Part shown: positions 42,498 to 49,342 of the stretch, one piece after another
Numbering within the stretch: position 1 is the first letter of the stretch
Layout of the letters: the number at the start of each line of letters is the position of its first letter
NCBI GenBank assembly: GCA_965370045.1
Contig: CBDUSI010000004.1
Location: forward strand, 1-64,000
DNA from: CAZONU01 sp965370045
Lineage (GTDB): Bacteria > Planctomycetota > SZUA-567 > JAKLDR01
Length of the DNA stretch: 64,000 bases
Direction of reading: 5' to 3'
Program-made: the position numbers and the translations under genes
Notes under the pieces: generated by a model
Database searches by the model: none
What the model was told of the DNA's origin: nothing
Seen by the model: only the letters and a program-made list of their open reading frames with translations

Positions 42498-45013
42498 TCC
42501 CAGGTGATCTCAGTCCAGCCTACCCAACTAGGGGATTTTCTGGTGGTTACCCGAACCGCCGCCACCTTTTCCAGCGGAGGGTCAAACTTGGCCCGCAACA
42601 CGACACCGCTTTTGGTCGGACCAGTGAAGGTATGCACGATCTTCTCCGACCCGTCGATGAAGGTGGCCTTTACCTCGTGGATGGTGTTCCCCGCTGGCTT
42701 CTGGCTGACGGTGAGGGCCAGTCCCTTCACCAGGCTGGGTTTCTTGAAGCGAAACTCGATCCAGGCCGGCGGAAGACTTCCCGCGTTCCAGCCCGTGTGG
42801 GGATCGCCGTCGAAAGCGTCTTTCGGGGAACTCAGGGCACTGATGCCACTCGCCTTGACCTCCTTGAGTCCCAGGGCCTTCATGGGATCTCGCATGCCCT
42901 CTTGAACCAGAATCAACTGAGCGGCCGCGGCGGCCTTCTTGGGGTCATACTTCTCGGGATTCCAGGTGTACATGGCAACGGTGAGGAGAGTGAACTCGGC
43001 ATTGCGAGTGGCTTTCCCCCAACGGGTCTCCGCCTTGTTGAGGTTGGCGACGTAGCCTGCAACCTCCTTGTACAACTTGGCTTCCCGGCCCGAGAGAGGC
43101 TGGCGTTTGTTCGCGAAGCGGATGGGGTCATTGTCCCAGAAAAAGGGCTTGCGGCCCGCGGCCTCCCCGCACTTCTTCGCTCCCTCCGCGGTTACCTTCG
43201 GCGAGAATACGCCGCCATCCCCTGTCCAGAACAAAGGCACGTCCCGAGGGAGCTTGGCCTTCACTACCCCAAAGTAGCTCTGCCCGGCCTCCTTGCTGCA
43301 GAAACGGAATCCTTTCTCCGGCAGCCCCCCGTAGGGAATGGGGCACATTATCAGCCGCACGTTCGGATCCAGCTTCCGTAGATACCGATATACGGCTGCG
43401 GTTGCGCCAGCATGTATGTTGGCCGCGGATCGACCCTGCTCTGCGGTCTTGAGACTGGAATCGTCGAAGTTCACAGTGAAGCTCCTGAAACCCAGCCGGT
43501 AGCGCTCATCGTAGTATTTCAAGAGCTTCTCGCGCGAGAGTTTCGACAAAACATCCTTGCGGCCCAGGTGGGCACAATATTCGATGTGATGGGCTTTGCA
43601 GAACTTCTGGACCGCCTTCATCTGCCTCACCACCTTCTCATGGAGACTATCACGGGCGCCCTCTCCCTGGAAGTAGTTGAGCTTGAAACGCGAGGCCAAG
43701 CTGAGCACCCGCAGGACCGACTCGGTCCTGTCGAAGAATATCAGCCCCCGGCGCTTGAAGGCCGGCCAATCCTTGATCTTGACCGCGCGGACGCGCACTC
43801 CGGACCGGTCCTTCAGAGCAAGCTGCCGCAGCGACTGGAGCGCGTAGAACGCCCCGGCCTCGTCGCCGCCAGTGATTTCGATCACCGCGCCGTTTGTGGC
43901 CTTGGAGATGGAGAGCTTGTAGCCCTGCGGACCATTCGCCTCGGATCGCTTGGCGGCCTCCAGGGCCGACCCATGCCGGATCTTGATCGTGGAGTAATTC
44001 CGGGCCCGCTGCCTGGAAACCACCTTGACGCCCCATTCCCCGGCCACCTTCCCAAGAGTGACCGCCAACCTCTCCGAGGCAGGCCCAATCAGGACGATCT
44101 CCTTGCCGAGCGGCACAAGCTCACTCCCGTAGTGAGCATTCTGCGGCTCGGGAAAGACATGGGGAAGGATGGCTGGCCCTGCGGCTGGCTTTTTCTCCTT
44201 CTCCGCCGCCCAGATGGCCTGCACGGTCGCGGGCACGCCCGCCGAGACCACCACCGCCGCGCCGATCAGCGCCGCGGCTATCTTCACTTTCGCCCAGAAC
44301 ATCATTTTTAGTGCTCCTTCCGCCAGGGCCGGAACGCCCGTTCCCGTCGCCCCGGCTGCGGCACCCGCCGCGGCTATCTTCGAGGCGACCGCCAGGGACG
44401 GAAGGAGCGTTGCGGGCACGGCCCCCTGGGCCTCACCCTCCAGCAGCCCGACCAGCATCACCCCACTGAGCACCGAGCCCCGCCCGGCCAGCCGCTGGCG
44501 CAGCCGCTCCAGTCCCCGGCTGGCCCGCTTGGAAAGCGTGCCCTGCGGGCAGCCGGCCAGCCGCGCGGCCTCCTCCTGGCTGCGGTCCTCCAGGTAGCGG
44601 AGGATGACCGCTTGGCGCTGGGGAGCAGGCAGGGAGCCCAGCTCCTGATCGAGCCACTCTAGGGCTCGGTCGCCCTCCGGGCCGACCGCCCCCTGCTGCT
44701 CGCGGGCCTGAACCATGGCCGCCTCCTTCTCGCGCTTGGCGCGCCTCGACCGAGCCTGGAGAGAGCGCAGCGAGACGTTCCGGGCGACGCTGTGCAGCCA
44801 TGCCGCCAGGTTGACCTCGCGCCGCAGGGAGCGCGCCTTCCGCGCCAGAACCACGAAAACCGCCTGGGAGGCGTCCTCGGCTTCGTGGGAGTCAGACAGC
44901 ATGCGCATGCAGATGCGATAGACCATGACCCCGTGCCGGCGAGTCAGCTCGGCAAAGGCGTCCTCGTCTCGCGTGGCCGCGTAGGCGGCCACCAGCTTCG
45001 CATCTGTACGCAT
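42494..45013 (-). CDS. ECF sigma factor fused through a membrane helix to GH20b-GH84 hexosaminidase and F5/8 type C domain
   Basis: Single protein of 839 residues. Residues 1-175 are a full ECF sigma factor (region 2: SDSHEAEDASQAVFVVLARK, LAAWLHSVARNVSLRSL; region 4: PQRQAVILRYLEDRSQEEAA, CPQGTLSKRASRGLERL). An Ala/Gly-rich linker leads to a membrane helix at about 244-268. Outside follow a GH20b-like domain (282-405, ending GDEAGAFYALQSLRQL), a GH84-type barrel (about 415-690) with the catalytic Asp pair D517-D518 in SFTVNFDDSS and the later FFWDNDPIRFAN, and an F5/8C carbohydrate-binding domain (about 720-839). GH84 enzymes cleave N-acetylglucosamine. ECF sigma factors with large extracytoplasmic extensions are known in planctomycetes; a GH84 extension is new to me. 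No frameshift or internal stop is seen. Confidence 0.85.
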   Translation of the reverse strand: MRTDAKLVAAYAATRDEDAFAELTRRHGVMVYRICMRMLSDSHEAEDASQAVFVVLARKARSLRREVNLAAWLHSVARNVSLRSLQARSRRAKREKEAAMVQAREQQGAVGPEGDRALEWLDQELGSLPAPQRQAVILRYLEDRSQEEAARLAGCPQGTLSKRASRGLERLRQRLAGRGSVLSGVMLVGLLEGEAQGAVPATLLPSLAVASKIAAAGAAAGATGTGVPALAEGALKMMFWAKVKIAAALIGAAVVVSAGVPATVQAIWAAEKEKKPAAGPAILPHVFPEPQNAHYGSELVPLGKEIVLIGPASERLAVTLGKVAGEWGVKVVSRQRARNYSTIKIRHGSALEAAKRSEANGPQGYKLSISKATNGAVIEITGGDEAGAFYALQSLRQLALKDRSGVRVRAVKIKDWPAFKRRGLIFFDRTESVLRVLSLASRFKLNYFQGEGARDSLHEKVVRQMKAVQKFCKAHHIEYCAHLGRKDVLSKLSREKLLKYYDERYRLGFRSFTVNFDDSSLKTAEQGRSAANIHAGATAAVYRYLRKLDPNVRLIMCPIPYGGLPEKGFRFCSKEAGQSYFGVVKAKLPRDVPLFWTGDGGVFSPKVTAEGAKKCGEAAGRKPFFWDNDPIRFANKRQPLSGREAKLYKEVAGYVANLNKAETRWGKATRNAEFTLLTVAMYTWNPEKYDPKKAAAAAQLILVQEGMRDPMKALGLKEVKASGISALSSPKDAFDGDPHTGWNAGSLPPAWIEFRFKKPSLVKGLALTVSQKPAGNTIHEVKATFIDGSEKIVHTFTGPTKSGVVLRAKFDPPLEKVAAVRVTTRKSPSWVGWTEITWE

Positions 45014-45317
45014 GACCCTTCCAAGCCTACCGGATGCTCTTTCCGTCTACAAGGTGTTCCGCGCGCGGTCCGGATTTGCGCCCCTTTTTCCGGGAAAACC
45101 GCGCCCGGCAAATACGTTTGAATTTGATTGAGCGCCGTGGGCGCTTCGAATCGGCCCCAGCGACAAAATGAGGAGGTCAGATGTCGGTGACATATTAGCG
45201 CCGCATACATTACCGATTCGATACGATATGTGAAGCCCTGTAGCCCGTTGCGTTTGATTGTGGAGTAGGACAGTATAGAATCGCGTCCACTGTACCGGCT
45301 AAGGAGGAAGCGCAGTC
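45014..45317 (+). other. 304-nt divergent intergenic region
   Basis: No gene seen. It holds a possible promoter for the sigma-GH84 gene on the minus strand (TTGTAG 45052-45047, 17 nt, TAGGCT 45029-45024, 10 nt from the ATG) and, on the plus strand, a TATAGAAT box (45274-45281) for the homocysteine operon with only a poorly spaced TTTGAT upstream. The middle (45110-45240) is relatively A+T-rich. No riboswitch fold was convincing, though an upstream control element of the homocysteine genes would lie here. Confidence 0.5.
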
Positions 45318-46532
45318 ATGGCCAAGACCATTGCGGAGATCAACGAGCGCATCAAGAGCGGCAAGGCGGTGGTGGTCACCGGCGCGGAGATGGTGGACAT
45401 CGTCAAGAAGGACGGCACCGCGAAGGCCGCCGAGAAGATCGACGTGGTCACCACCGGGACCTTCGGTCCGATGTGCTCCAGCGGGGCCTACTTCAACTTC
45501 GGGCACGCCACCCCTCGCTGCAAGATGCAGAAGGTCTGGCTCAACGACGTGCAGGCCCACGCGGGCCTGGCCGCGGTCGACGTCTACCTGGGATGCACCG
45601 AGCTGCAGGAAGGCGACCCGACCAACAGCCGCTATCCCGGGGACTTCCCCTACGGCGGGGCCCACGTAATCCACGACCTGGTCGCCGGCAAGGAGGTCCA
45701 CCTGCGCGCCACCGCCCACGGGACCGACTGCTACCCCAACAAGGAGGTCGATACCTGGGTGAAGCTCGAAGACCTCAACGAGGCGGTGCTGTTCAACCCG
45801 CGCAACTGCTACCAGAACTACGCGGTCTCCGTGAACGCGTCTGACAAGTCAATCTGCACTTACATGGGCCAGCTCAAGCCCAAGTTGGGCAACGCCTACT
45901 ACTGCTCGGCGGGGCAGCTCTCGCCGCTCTTGAACGATCCCTTCTACCGCACGCTGGGGCTGGGCACCCGCATCTGGCTGGGCGGGGGAGTGGGCTACAT
46001 CGTCTGGCAGGGCACCCAGCACAACCCCGGCGTGCCCCGCGACGAGAACGGCATCCCCAAGGGCCCGGCGGGGACCATCGCGGTGATGGGCGACCTCAAG
46101 CAGATGAAGCCCCAGTGGCTGGTGGGCGCCAGCGTCCGGGGCTACGGGGTTTCAATGGCCGTGGGTATCGGCGCGGCCATTCCCATTCTCGACGAGGAAC
46201 TGGCGCGCACCACCGGCCTGGGCGACGCGGACCTCCGCGCTCCGGTCGTCGAGTACTCGGAGTGCTACCCCTACGGCAAGCCGCAGCCCTACGGCTCGGC
46301 CAGCTACGCGCAGCTCAAGACCGGAGAGATCGAGGTCGATGGCAAGGCCGTGCCGGTGAGCTCGCTGAGCAGCTACCCCAAAGCGGTCGAGATCGCCAAC
46401 GAGCTCAAGGAGTGGGTCGAGAAGGGCGAGTTCACTCTGGTCGAGCCGGTCTTCACGCTGCCGGGACCGGACAGCGGCGCCAAGTTCAAACCCCTGCCGC
46501 AGCGTGGGCCCAGCGGCTTGCAGGAGGGCTAG
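45318..46532 (+). CDS. L-aspartate semialdehyde sulfurtransferase (homocysteine synthesis, DUF39)
   Basis: Protein of 404 residues of the DUF39/HcyBio family, with an AAGGAGGAA ribosome site. In methanogens and sulfate reducers this family, with a NIL-ferredoxin partner, turns aspartate semialdehyde and sulfide into homocysteine. Features seen: start KTIAEINERIKSGKAVVVTG, MCSSGAYFNFGHATPRCKMQ, VYLGCTELQEGDPTNSRYPG, FPYGGAHVIHDLVAGKEVHL, NPRNCYQNYAVSVN, and GTRIWLGGGVGYIVWQGTQH. Conserved Cys in MCSSG and GCTEL are candidates for the persulfide carrier. It lacks the CBS pair found in some archaeal versions. The ferredoxin gene follows 2 nt later. Confidence 0.88.
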   Translation: MAKTIAEINERIKSGKAVVVTGAEMVDIVKKDGTAKAAEKIDVVTTGTFGPMCSSGAYFNFGHATPRCKMQKVWLNDVQAHAGLAAVDVYLGCTELQEGDPTNSRYPGDFPYGGAHVIHDLVAGKEVHLRATAHGTDCYPNKEVDTWVKLEDLNEAVLFNPRNCYQNYAVSVNASDKSICTYMGQLKPKLGNAYYCSAGQLSPLLNDPFYRTLGLGTRIWLGGGVGYIVWQGTQHNPGVPRDENGIPKGPAGTIAVMGDLKQMKPQWLVGASVRGYGVSMAVGIGAAIPILDEELARTTGLGDADLRAPVVEYSECYPYGKPQPYGSASYAQLKTGEIEVDGKAVPVSSLSSYPKAVEIANELKEWVEKGEFTLVEPVFTLPGPDSGAKFKPLPQRGPSGLQEG

Positions 46533-46534
46533 AG

Positions 46535-46945
46535 ATGCGCACCAAGCGATTCGTGATGACCTTCCCGCCGGAGGAGGTCGAGCGCCCCTACATGTACAGG
46601 CTGGTCAAGGAATTCGACCTCATGCCCAACATCCTGCGGGCGACCATCAGCCCCCAGGACGTGGGCCACATGGTGTTGGAACTGGGCGGCAAGGGCCCGG
46701 CCATCGACAAGGGCCTGGAGTTCCTCAGGACCCAGGGCATCAGGATCGAGCCGCTGGGCCAGGACATCAAGATGAACGAGGAGAAGTGCATCCAGTGCGG
46801 CTGCTGCGCCGGCTTCTGCCCCACGGGCGCGCTGCGCCAGGAGAGGCCCAGCATGAAAGTGGTCTTCGAGGAAGACAAGTGCGTGGCCTGCGAGCTGTGC
46901 CTGACGGCCTGCCCCACGCGCGCCATGGAGGGCCACTTCGAGTAG
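46535..46945 (+). CDS. NIL-domain ferredoxin, partner of the sulfurtransferase
   Basis: Protein of 136 residues. Residues 1-75 are a NIL domain (RFVMTFPPEEVERPYMYRLV, LMPNILRATISPQDVG), and residues 80-136 a 2[4Fe-4S] ferredoxin (CIQCGCCAGFCPTGAL and CVACELCLTACPTRAM). The ATG follows AGGAGGG and starts 2 nt after the sulfurtransferase stop. It should supply electrons or handle sulfur in the same reaction, as the two-gene system does in methanogens. Confidence 0.92.
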   Translation: MRTKRFVMTFPPEEVERPYMYRLVKEFDLMPNILRATISPQDVGHMVLELGGKGPAIDKGLEFLRTQGIRIEPLGQDIKMNEEKCIQCGCCAGFCPTGALRQERPSMKVVFEEDKCVACELCLTACPTRAMEGHFE

Positions 46946-46956
46946 CCGACGGGAGA

Positions 46957-47073
46957 ATCAACCACCAAGACACCAAGACACCAAGGGCACAAAACCAGTT
47001 TTCAGTTCTCGGTTTTCAGTTTTCGGGACTACTGAACACCGAACACTCGTCTTCTTGGTGCCTTGGTGGTGAA
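46957..47073. repeat. Inverted-repeat element E1 (ACCAAG-iterated ends)
   Basis: Left end ATCAACCACCAAGACACCAA followed by GACACCAAGG; right end CTTCTTGGTGCCTTGGTGGT then GAA. The arms are imperfect reverse complements made of an 8-9-base iterated ACACCAAG motif. The interior has a second iterated motif (TTTTCAGTTCTCGGTTTTCA). It lies between the ferredoxin gene and the convergent gene at 47084. The same ends recur at 49642 and 50074. Confidence 0.85.
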
Positions 47074-47083
47074 GAATCCGGCG

Positions 47084-47677
47084 CTAGAAGTTCTCGACCA
47101 TTTCCTTCTCTTTCTTGGGGTCCTTCTTGGGCGCTTTGGGTTTGTCTTCGCCGCGCGGCCGGCGGGGGCGCCGCACGCGGGTGACCTCCCACTCGACCTC
47201 GCCCGACTTGAGCTTGCCGCTCCAGAGCTTGAGGCCGGGCAGGACCTCGCCGTCGCCGGGCTTCACCTCGACGGTGGCCCAGACGGTGTACTTGCCCTTG
47301 GCCGGGAAGTTCACGGTCCGGGTGCGGCAGTTGATCTCCACGCTCTGGCCGGTCTTGAGCACGGTGATCGTGGCGCCCTTCTCCCCGTCCTTCTTCTTCT
47401 CGGCGGCGGGGGCTTCGCGCTCGGGAACCGCCTTGCCCTCGGCGTCCTTGGCGTGGAGCTTGACCTCCAGCGGGGCGGGCAGCAGGACGGTCTTCTTGCC
47501 CTCGTTTTTCACGGTAAGAATGAGCGCGTCAACGGTCCGCTCGCGACCGCGCCACCTCCGCTTAACCTTCTTCTTGGCCAGCGTGGCGGTGAGCCCCTTG
47601 GGCTTGGCGTCCTCGCCGGCCGAGGCGGTCGCCAGGGCGACCAGCACCAGCGCCGCCAGTGTCGTGGCTAATCTCAT
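47084..47677 (-). CDS. Exported protein, Lys/Arg-rich, unknown function
   Basis: Protein of 197 residues. The start at 47677 gives a signal peptide (MRLATTLAALVLVALATASA) and an AGGAGGGG ribosome site; the frame extends upstream without a better signal. The mature part is a beta-sandwich-like domain (LTATLAKKKVKRRWRGRERT, VDALILTVKNEGKKTVLLPA, then TVWATVEVKPGDG), similar in feel to exported immunoglobulin-fold domains, with a strongly basic C-terminal tail. No family recognised. Confidence 0.7.
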   Translation of the reverse strand: MRLATTLAALVLVALATASAGEDAKPKGLTATLAKKKVKRRWRGRERTVDALILTVKNEGKKTVLLPAPLEVKLHAKDAEGKAVPEREAPAAEKKKDGEKGATITVLKTGQSVEINCRTRTVNFPAKGKYTVWATVEVKPGDGEVLPGLKLWSGKLKSGEVEWEVTRVRRPRRPRGEDKPKAPKKDPKKEKEMVENF

Positions 47678-47727
47678 ACTTCCCCTCCTGATCATCAAGG
47701 CCGTGCCCCCGGCATCCGTAATCATAT

Positions 47728-47757
47728 ATCATACAGGTGAGGCCCCCGGAGGGGCAA
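47728..47757 (-). promoter_or_regulatory. Promoter for the exported basic protein
   Basis: Minus strand TTGCCC (47757-47752), 18 nt, TATGAT (47733-47728), about 50 nt before the ATG at 47677. Confidence 0.5.
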
Positions 47758-47819
47758 GGGAAAAGAGGGGGACCAAACGCGGATGCGCTTGGAGCGGAGA
47801 AAGGTCTGGGCGGTTTCGC

Positions 47820-48686
47820 TCAGCGCCCCGGCGCGGTGTGGCCCAGGGCGTCGTCGCCGGCCTTGATGGGCTCCTTGCGCTCGACTATGGTCGCGCCCGC
47901 GAAGCTCTCCCACACGGTGGTGATCCGCACCTTGCCGATGTAGCGGTCGTTGCGATGAATGAGGAATATGGAGCCCTTCTTCACGCCGCTGTCCGTGCCC
48001 GCGCCCAGGGCCACATGGCCGGTCTTGGGCCGCACGGCGACCACCTTGGTGCGGATGTCCGGAATGCGCCCCATCTGGCGAACCTTGGGATACAGCTTCT
48101 TGAGCCGGTTAATCTTGCGGTTCAGCTCCGCGGCCCGGGCGCGCTGCTTGTCGGCCTCGGCCTTCTTGCCCTTCTTCTCCAGCTCCGCGGCGGCGGCGTT
48201 GGCCTTGTCGGCCAGGTCCCGGAGCCGGATGACCTCCTTGCGGATGAAGGCCCGGACCGCGTTGCCGGTCGTGCAGAGCTTCCTGAAGGCCTTGTCTTTC
48301 TCGATCTGGGCGATGGCCTTGCCGGCGCGGGCCACCACCTCGGCGTCCTTGCTCTTGAGCGCCGCGCGCAGCTGGGGCAGGGCCTTGAGCCCGAAGGTCA
48401 GGACCCTCTCCGAGGCGGCCTTGCGGACGCCGGAATCGTCGGAACCGAGCTCGGCGATGACCTTCGCGATGCGCTTCTTCTTCTCGGGAGTCGGCGGGGC
48501 CGTGTGCTTGAACCAGGCCTCGACGAGTTCCCGGAGACGTTTCGTGCGTTGCTCTGCGGGCGAGAGGTCGCGAGGGGGACGGGGCTTCACCCGCTTCTCG
48601 CCGGCGACTGCGGGAACAGAGAGGCAGAGGGTCAACAGCGCCAAGGCCGCCCTTATCAAGACAGGTCTCCCGAAAGGCCCTTCCAT
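47820..48686 (-). CDS. Exported HEAT-like/coiled-coil protein with C-terminal FlgT-C-like domain
   Basis: Protein of 288 residues with a signal peptide (IRAALALLTLCLSVPAVAG). Residues about 70-130 hold the HEAT-like module (IAELGSDDSGVRKAASERVL, ALPQLRAALKSKDAEVVARA). Residues 150-200 are coiled coil (LRDLADKANAAAAELEKKGK). Residues 205-280 form a small beta domain (RTKVVAVRPKTGHVALGAGT, DSGVKKGSIFLIHRNDRYIG, KVRITTVWESFAGATIV) like the C-terminal domain of FlgT and many planctomycete envelope proteins. Probably periplasmic. The module is shared with the genes at 76 and 3802. Confidence 0.75.
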   Translation of the reverse strand: MEGPFGRPVLIRAALALLTLCLSVPAVAGEKRVKPRPPRDLSPAEQRTKRLRELVEAWFKHTAPPTPEKKKRIAKVIAELGSDDSGVRKAASERVLTFGLKALPQLRAALKSKDAEVVARAGKAIAQIEKDKAFRKLCTTGNAVRAFIRKEVIRLRDLADKANAAAAELEKKGKKAEADKQRARAAELNRKINRLKKLYPKVRQMGRIPDIRTKVVAVRPKTGHVALGAGTDSGVKKGSIFLIHRNDRYIGKVRITTVWESFAGATIVERKEPIKAGDDALGHTAPGR

Positions 48687-48698
48687 TTCTCTTCATTC

Positions 48699-48727
48699 AG
48701 TATGACCCAACTGAGCGGGGGAGTCAA
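48699..48727 (-). promoter_or_regulatory. Promoter for the exported HEAT-like gene
   Basis: Minus strand TTGACT (48727-48722), 17 nt, CATACT (48704-48699), 12 nt before the ATG at 48686, so the leader is about five bases. Confidence 0.6.
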
Positions 48728-49200
48728 GGATTACCTCAGTGTTCAGTGGCCAGAAAACCGACAACTGAAAACTGTAGTCAAGTTAGCCCTCCCCCGAAAA
48801 TCCCCGGAAATCTTCTCGCTGAAACCGCGCGGGTTAGATGTCTTCCTGCCTGCAAACGTGGCCATCCGGGGGCTAAGACCCCCTGTAGTAATGGACAGTG
48901 TCAGCGTTCTGAGGAGAGAGGAGTTTTCCTTCTTGGCCAAAAGTGCGAAAAATGAGAATTTCGGAGCCCGAGAATGCGCGACTTACGGCCCGCGCCATCC
49001 CGTTTCGTGAACAGGTGCTCATAGTACTTATGAGGGGGTACCATGATTTAGGATTTCGGATTGCGGAGTTCGGATTTCCGTGGATCAGCGCAAAATGAGA
49101 ATTGTATCTCGGTCATTCCGCGTCGCTTGCGGAAAGAAAGTGTGAGCCAGGAGCCGCGTATGGAGGAAAAATCCGCATAACTAATAGAGGGACTGCTTTT
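48728..49200. other. Gene-free stretch with degenerate short iterated repeats
   Basis: No convincing gene. Pieces seen: a TGTTCAGTGG-CAGAAAACCG-CAACTGAAAACTG segment (48738-48775) resembling the interior of element E1 in reverse; a GGGGGCTAAGACCCCC hairpin (48868-48883); and a TTCGGATT-type iterated segment (49045-49080). Base composition is visibly richer in A+T than the flanks. It looks like a graveyard of repeat elements. Confidence 0.6.
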
Positions 49201-49342
49201 CTAACCACAGAGTACACGGAGTACACAGAGGAATGATCAGGCCGCGGACATCGATGCCAGAGCAATCGGGAGACGCTCCCCGCGAGGGAAGCCCTGCCCC
49301 CGCCTCCGTGTCCTCTGTGTCCTCTGTGTCCTCCGTGGTGAA
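49201..49342. repeat. Inverted-repeat element E2 (CACAGAG/CACGGAG-iterated ends)
   Basis: Left end CTAACCACAGAGTACACGGA then GTACACAGAGG; right end CCTCTGTGTCCTCTGTGTCC then TCCGTGGTGAA. The arms are imperfect reverse complements. The outer ends (AACCAC ... GTGGTGAA) match those of E1, E3 and E4 although the iterated core motif is different. The right arm encodes the SVSSVSSVSSVV stretch at the start of the next gene. Confidence 0.85.

Noticed and set aside
45110..45317. A riboswitch (SAM or cobalamin) upstream of the homocysteine genes
   Set aside because: No conserved core of either class could be recognised by eye; a covariance-model search would be needed.
48743..48940. A 65-codon minus-strand frame in the gene-free stretch
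   Set aside because: It overlaps the repeat debris and a hairpin, has no ribosome site, and its codon use is unlike that of real genes here.
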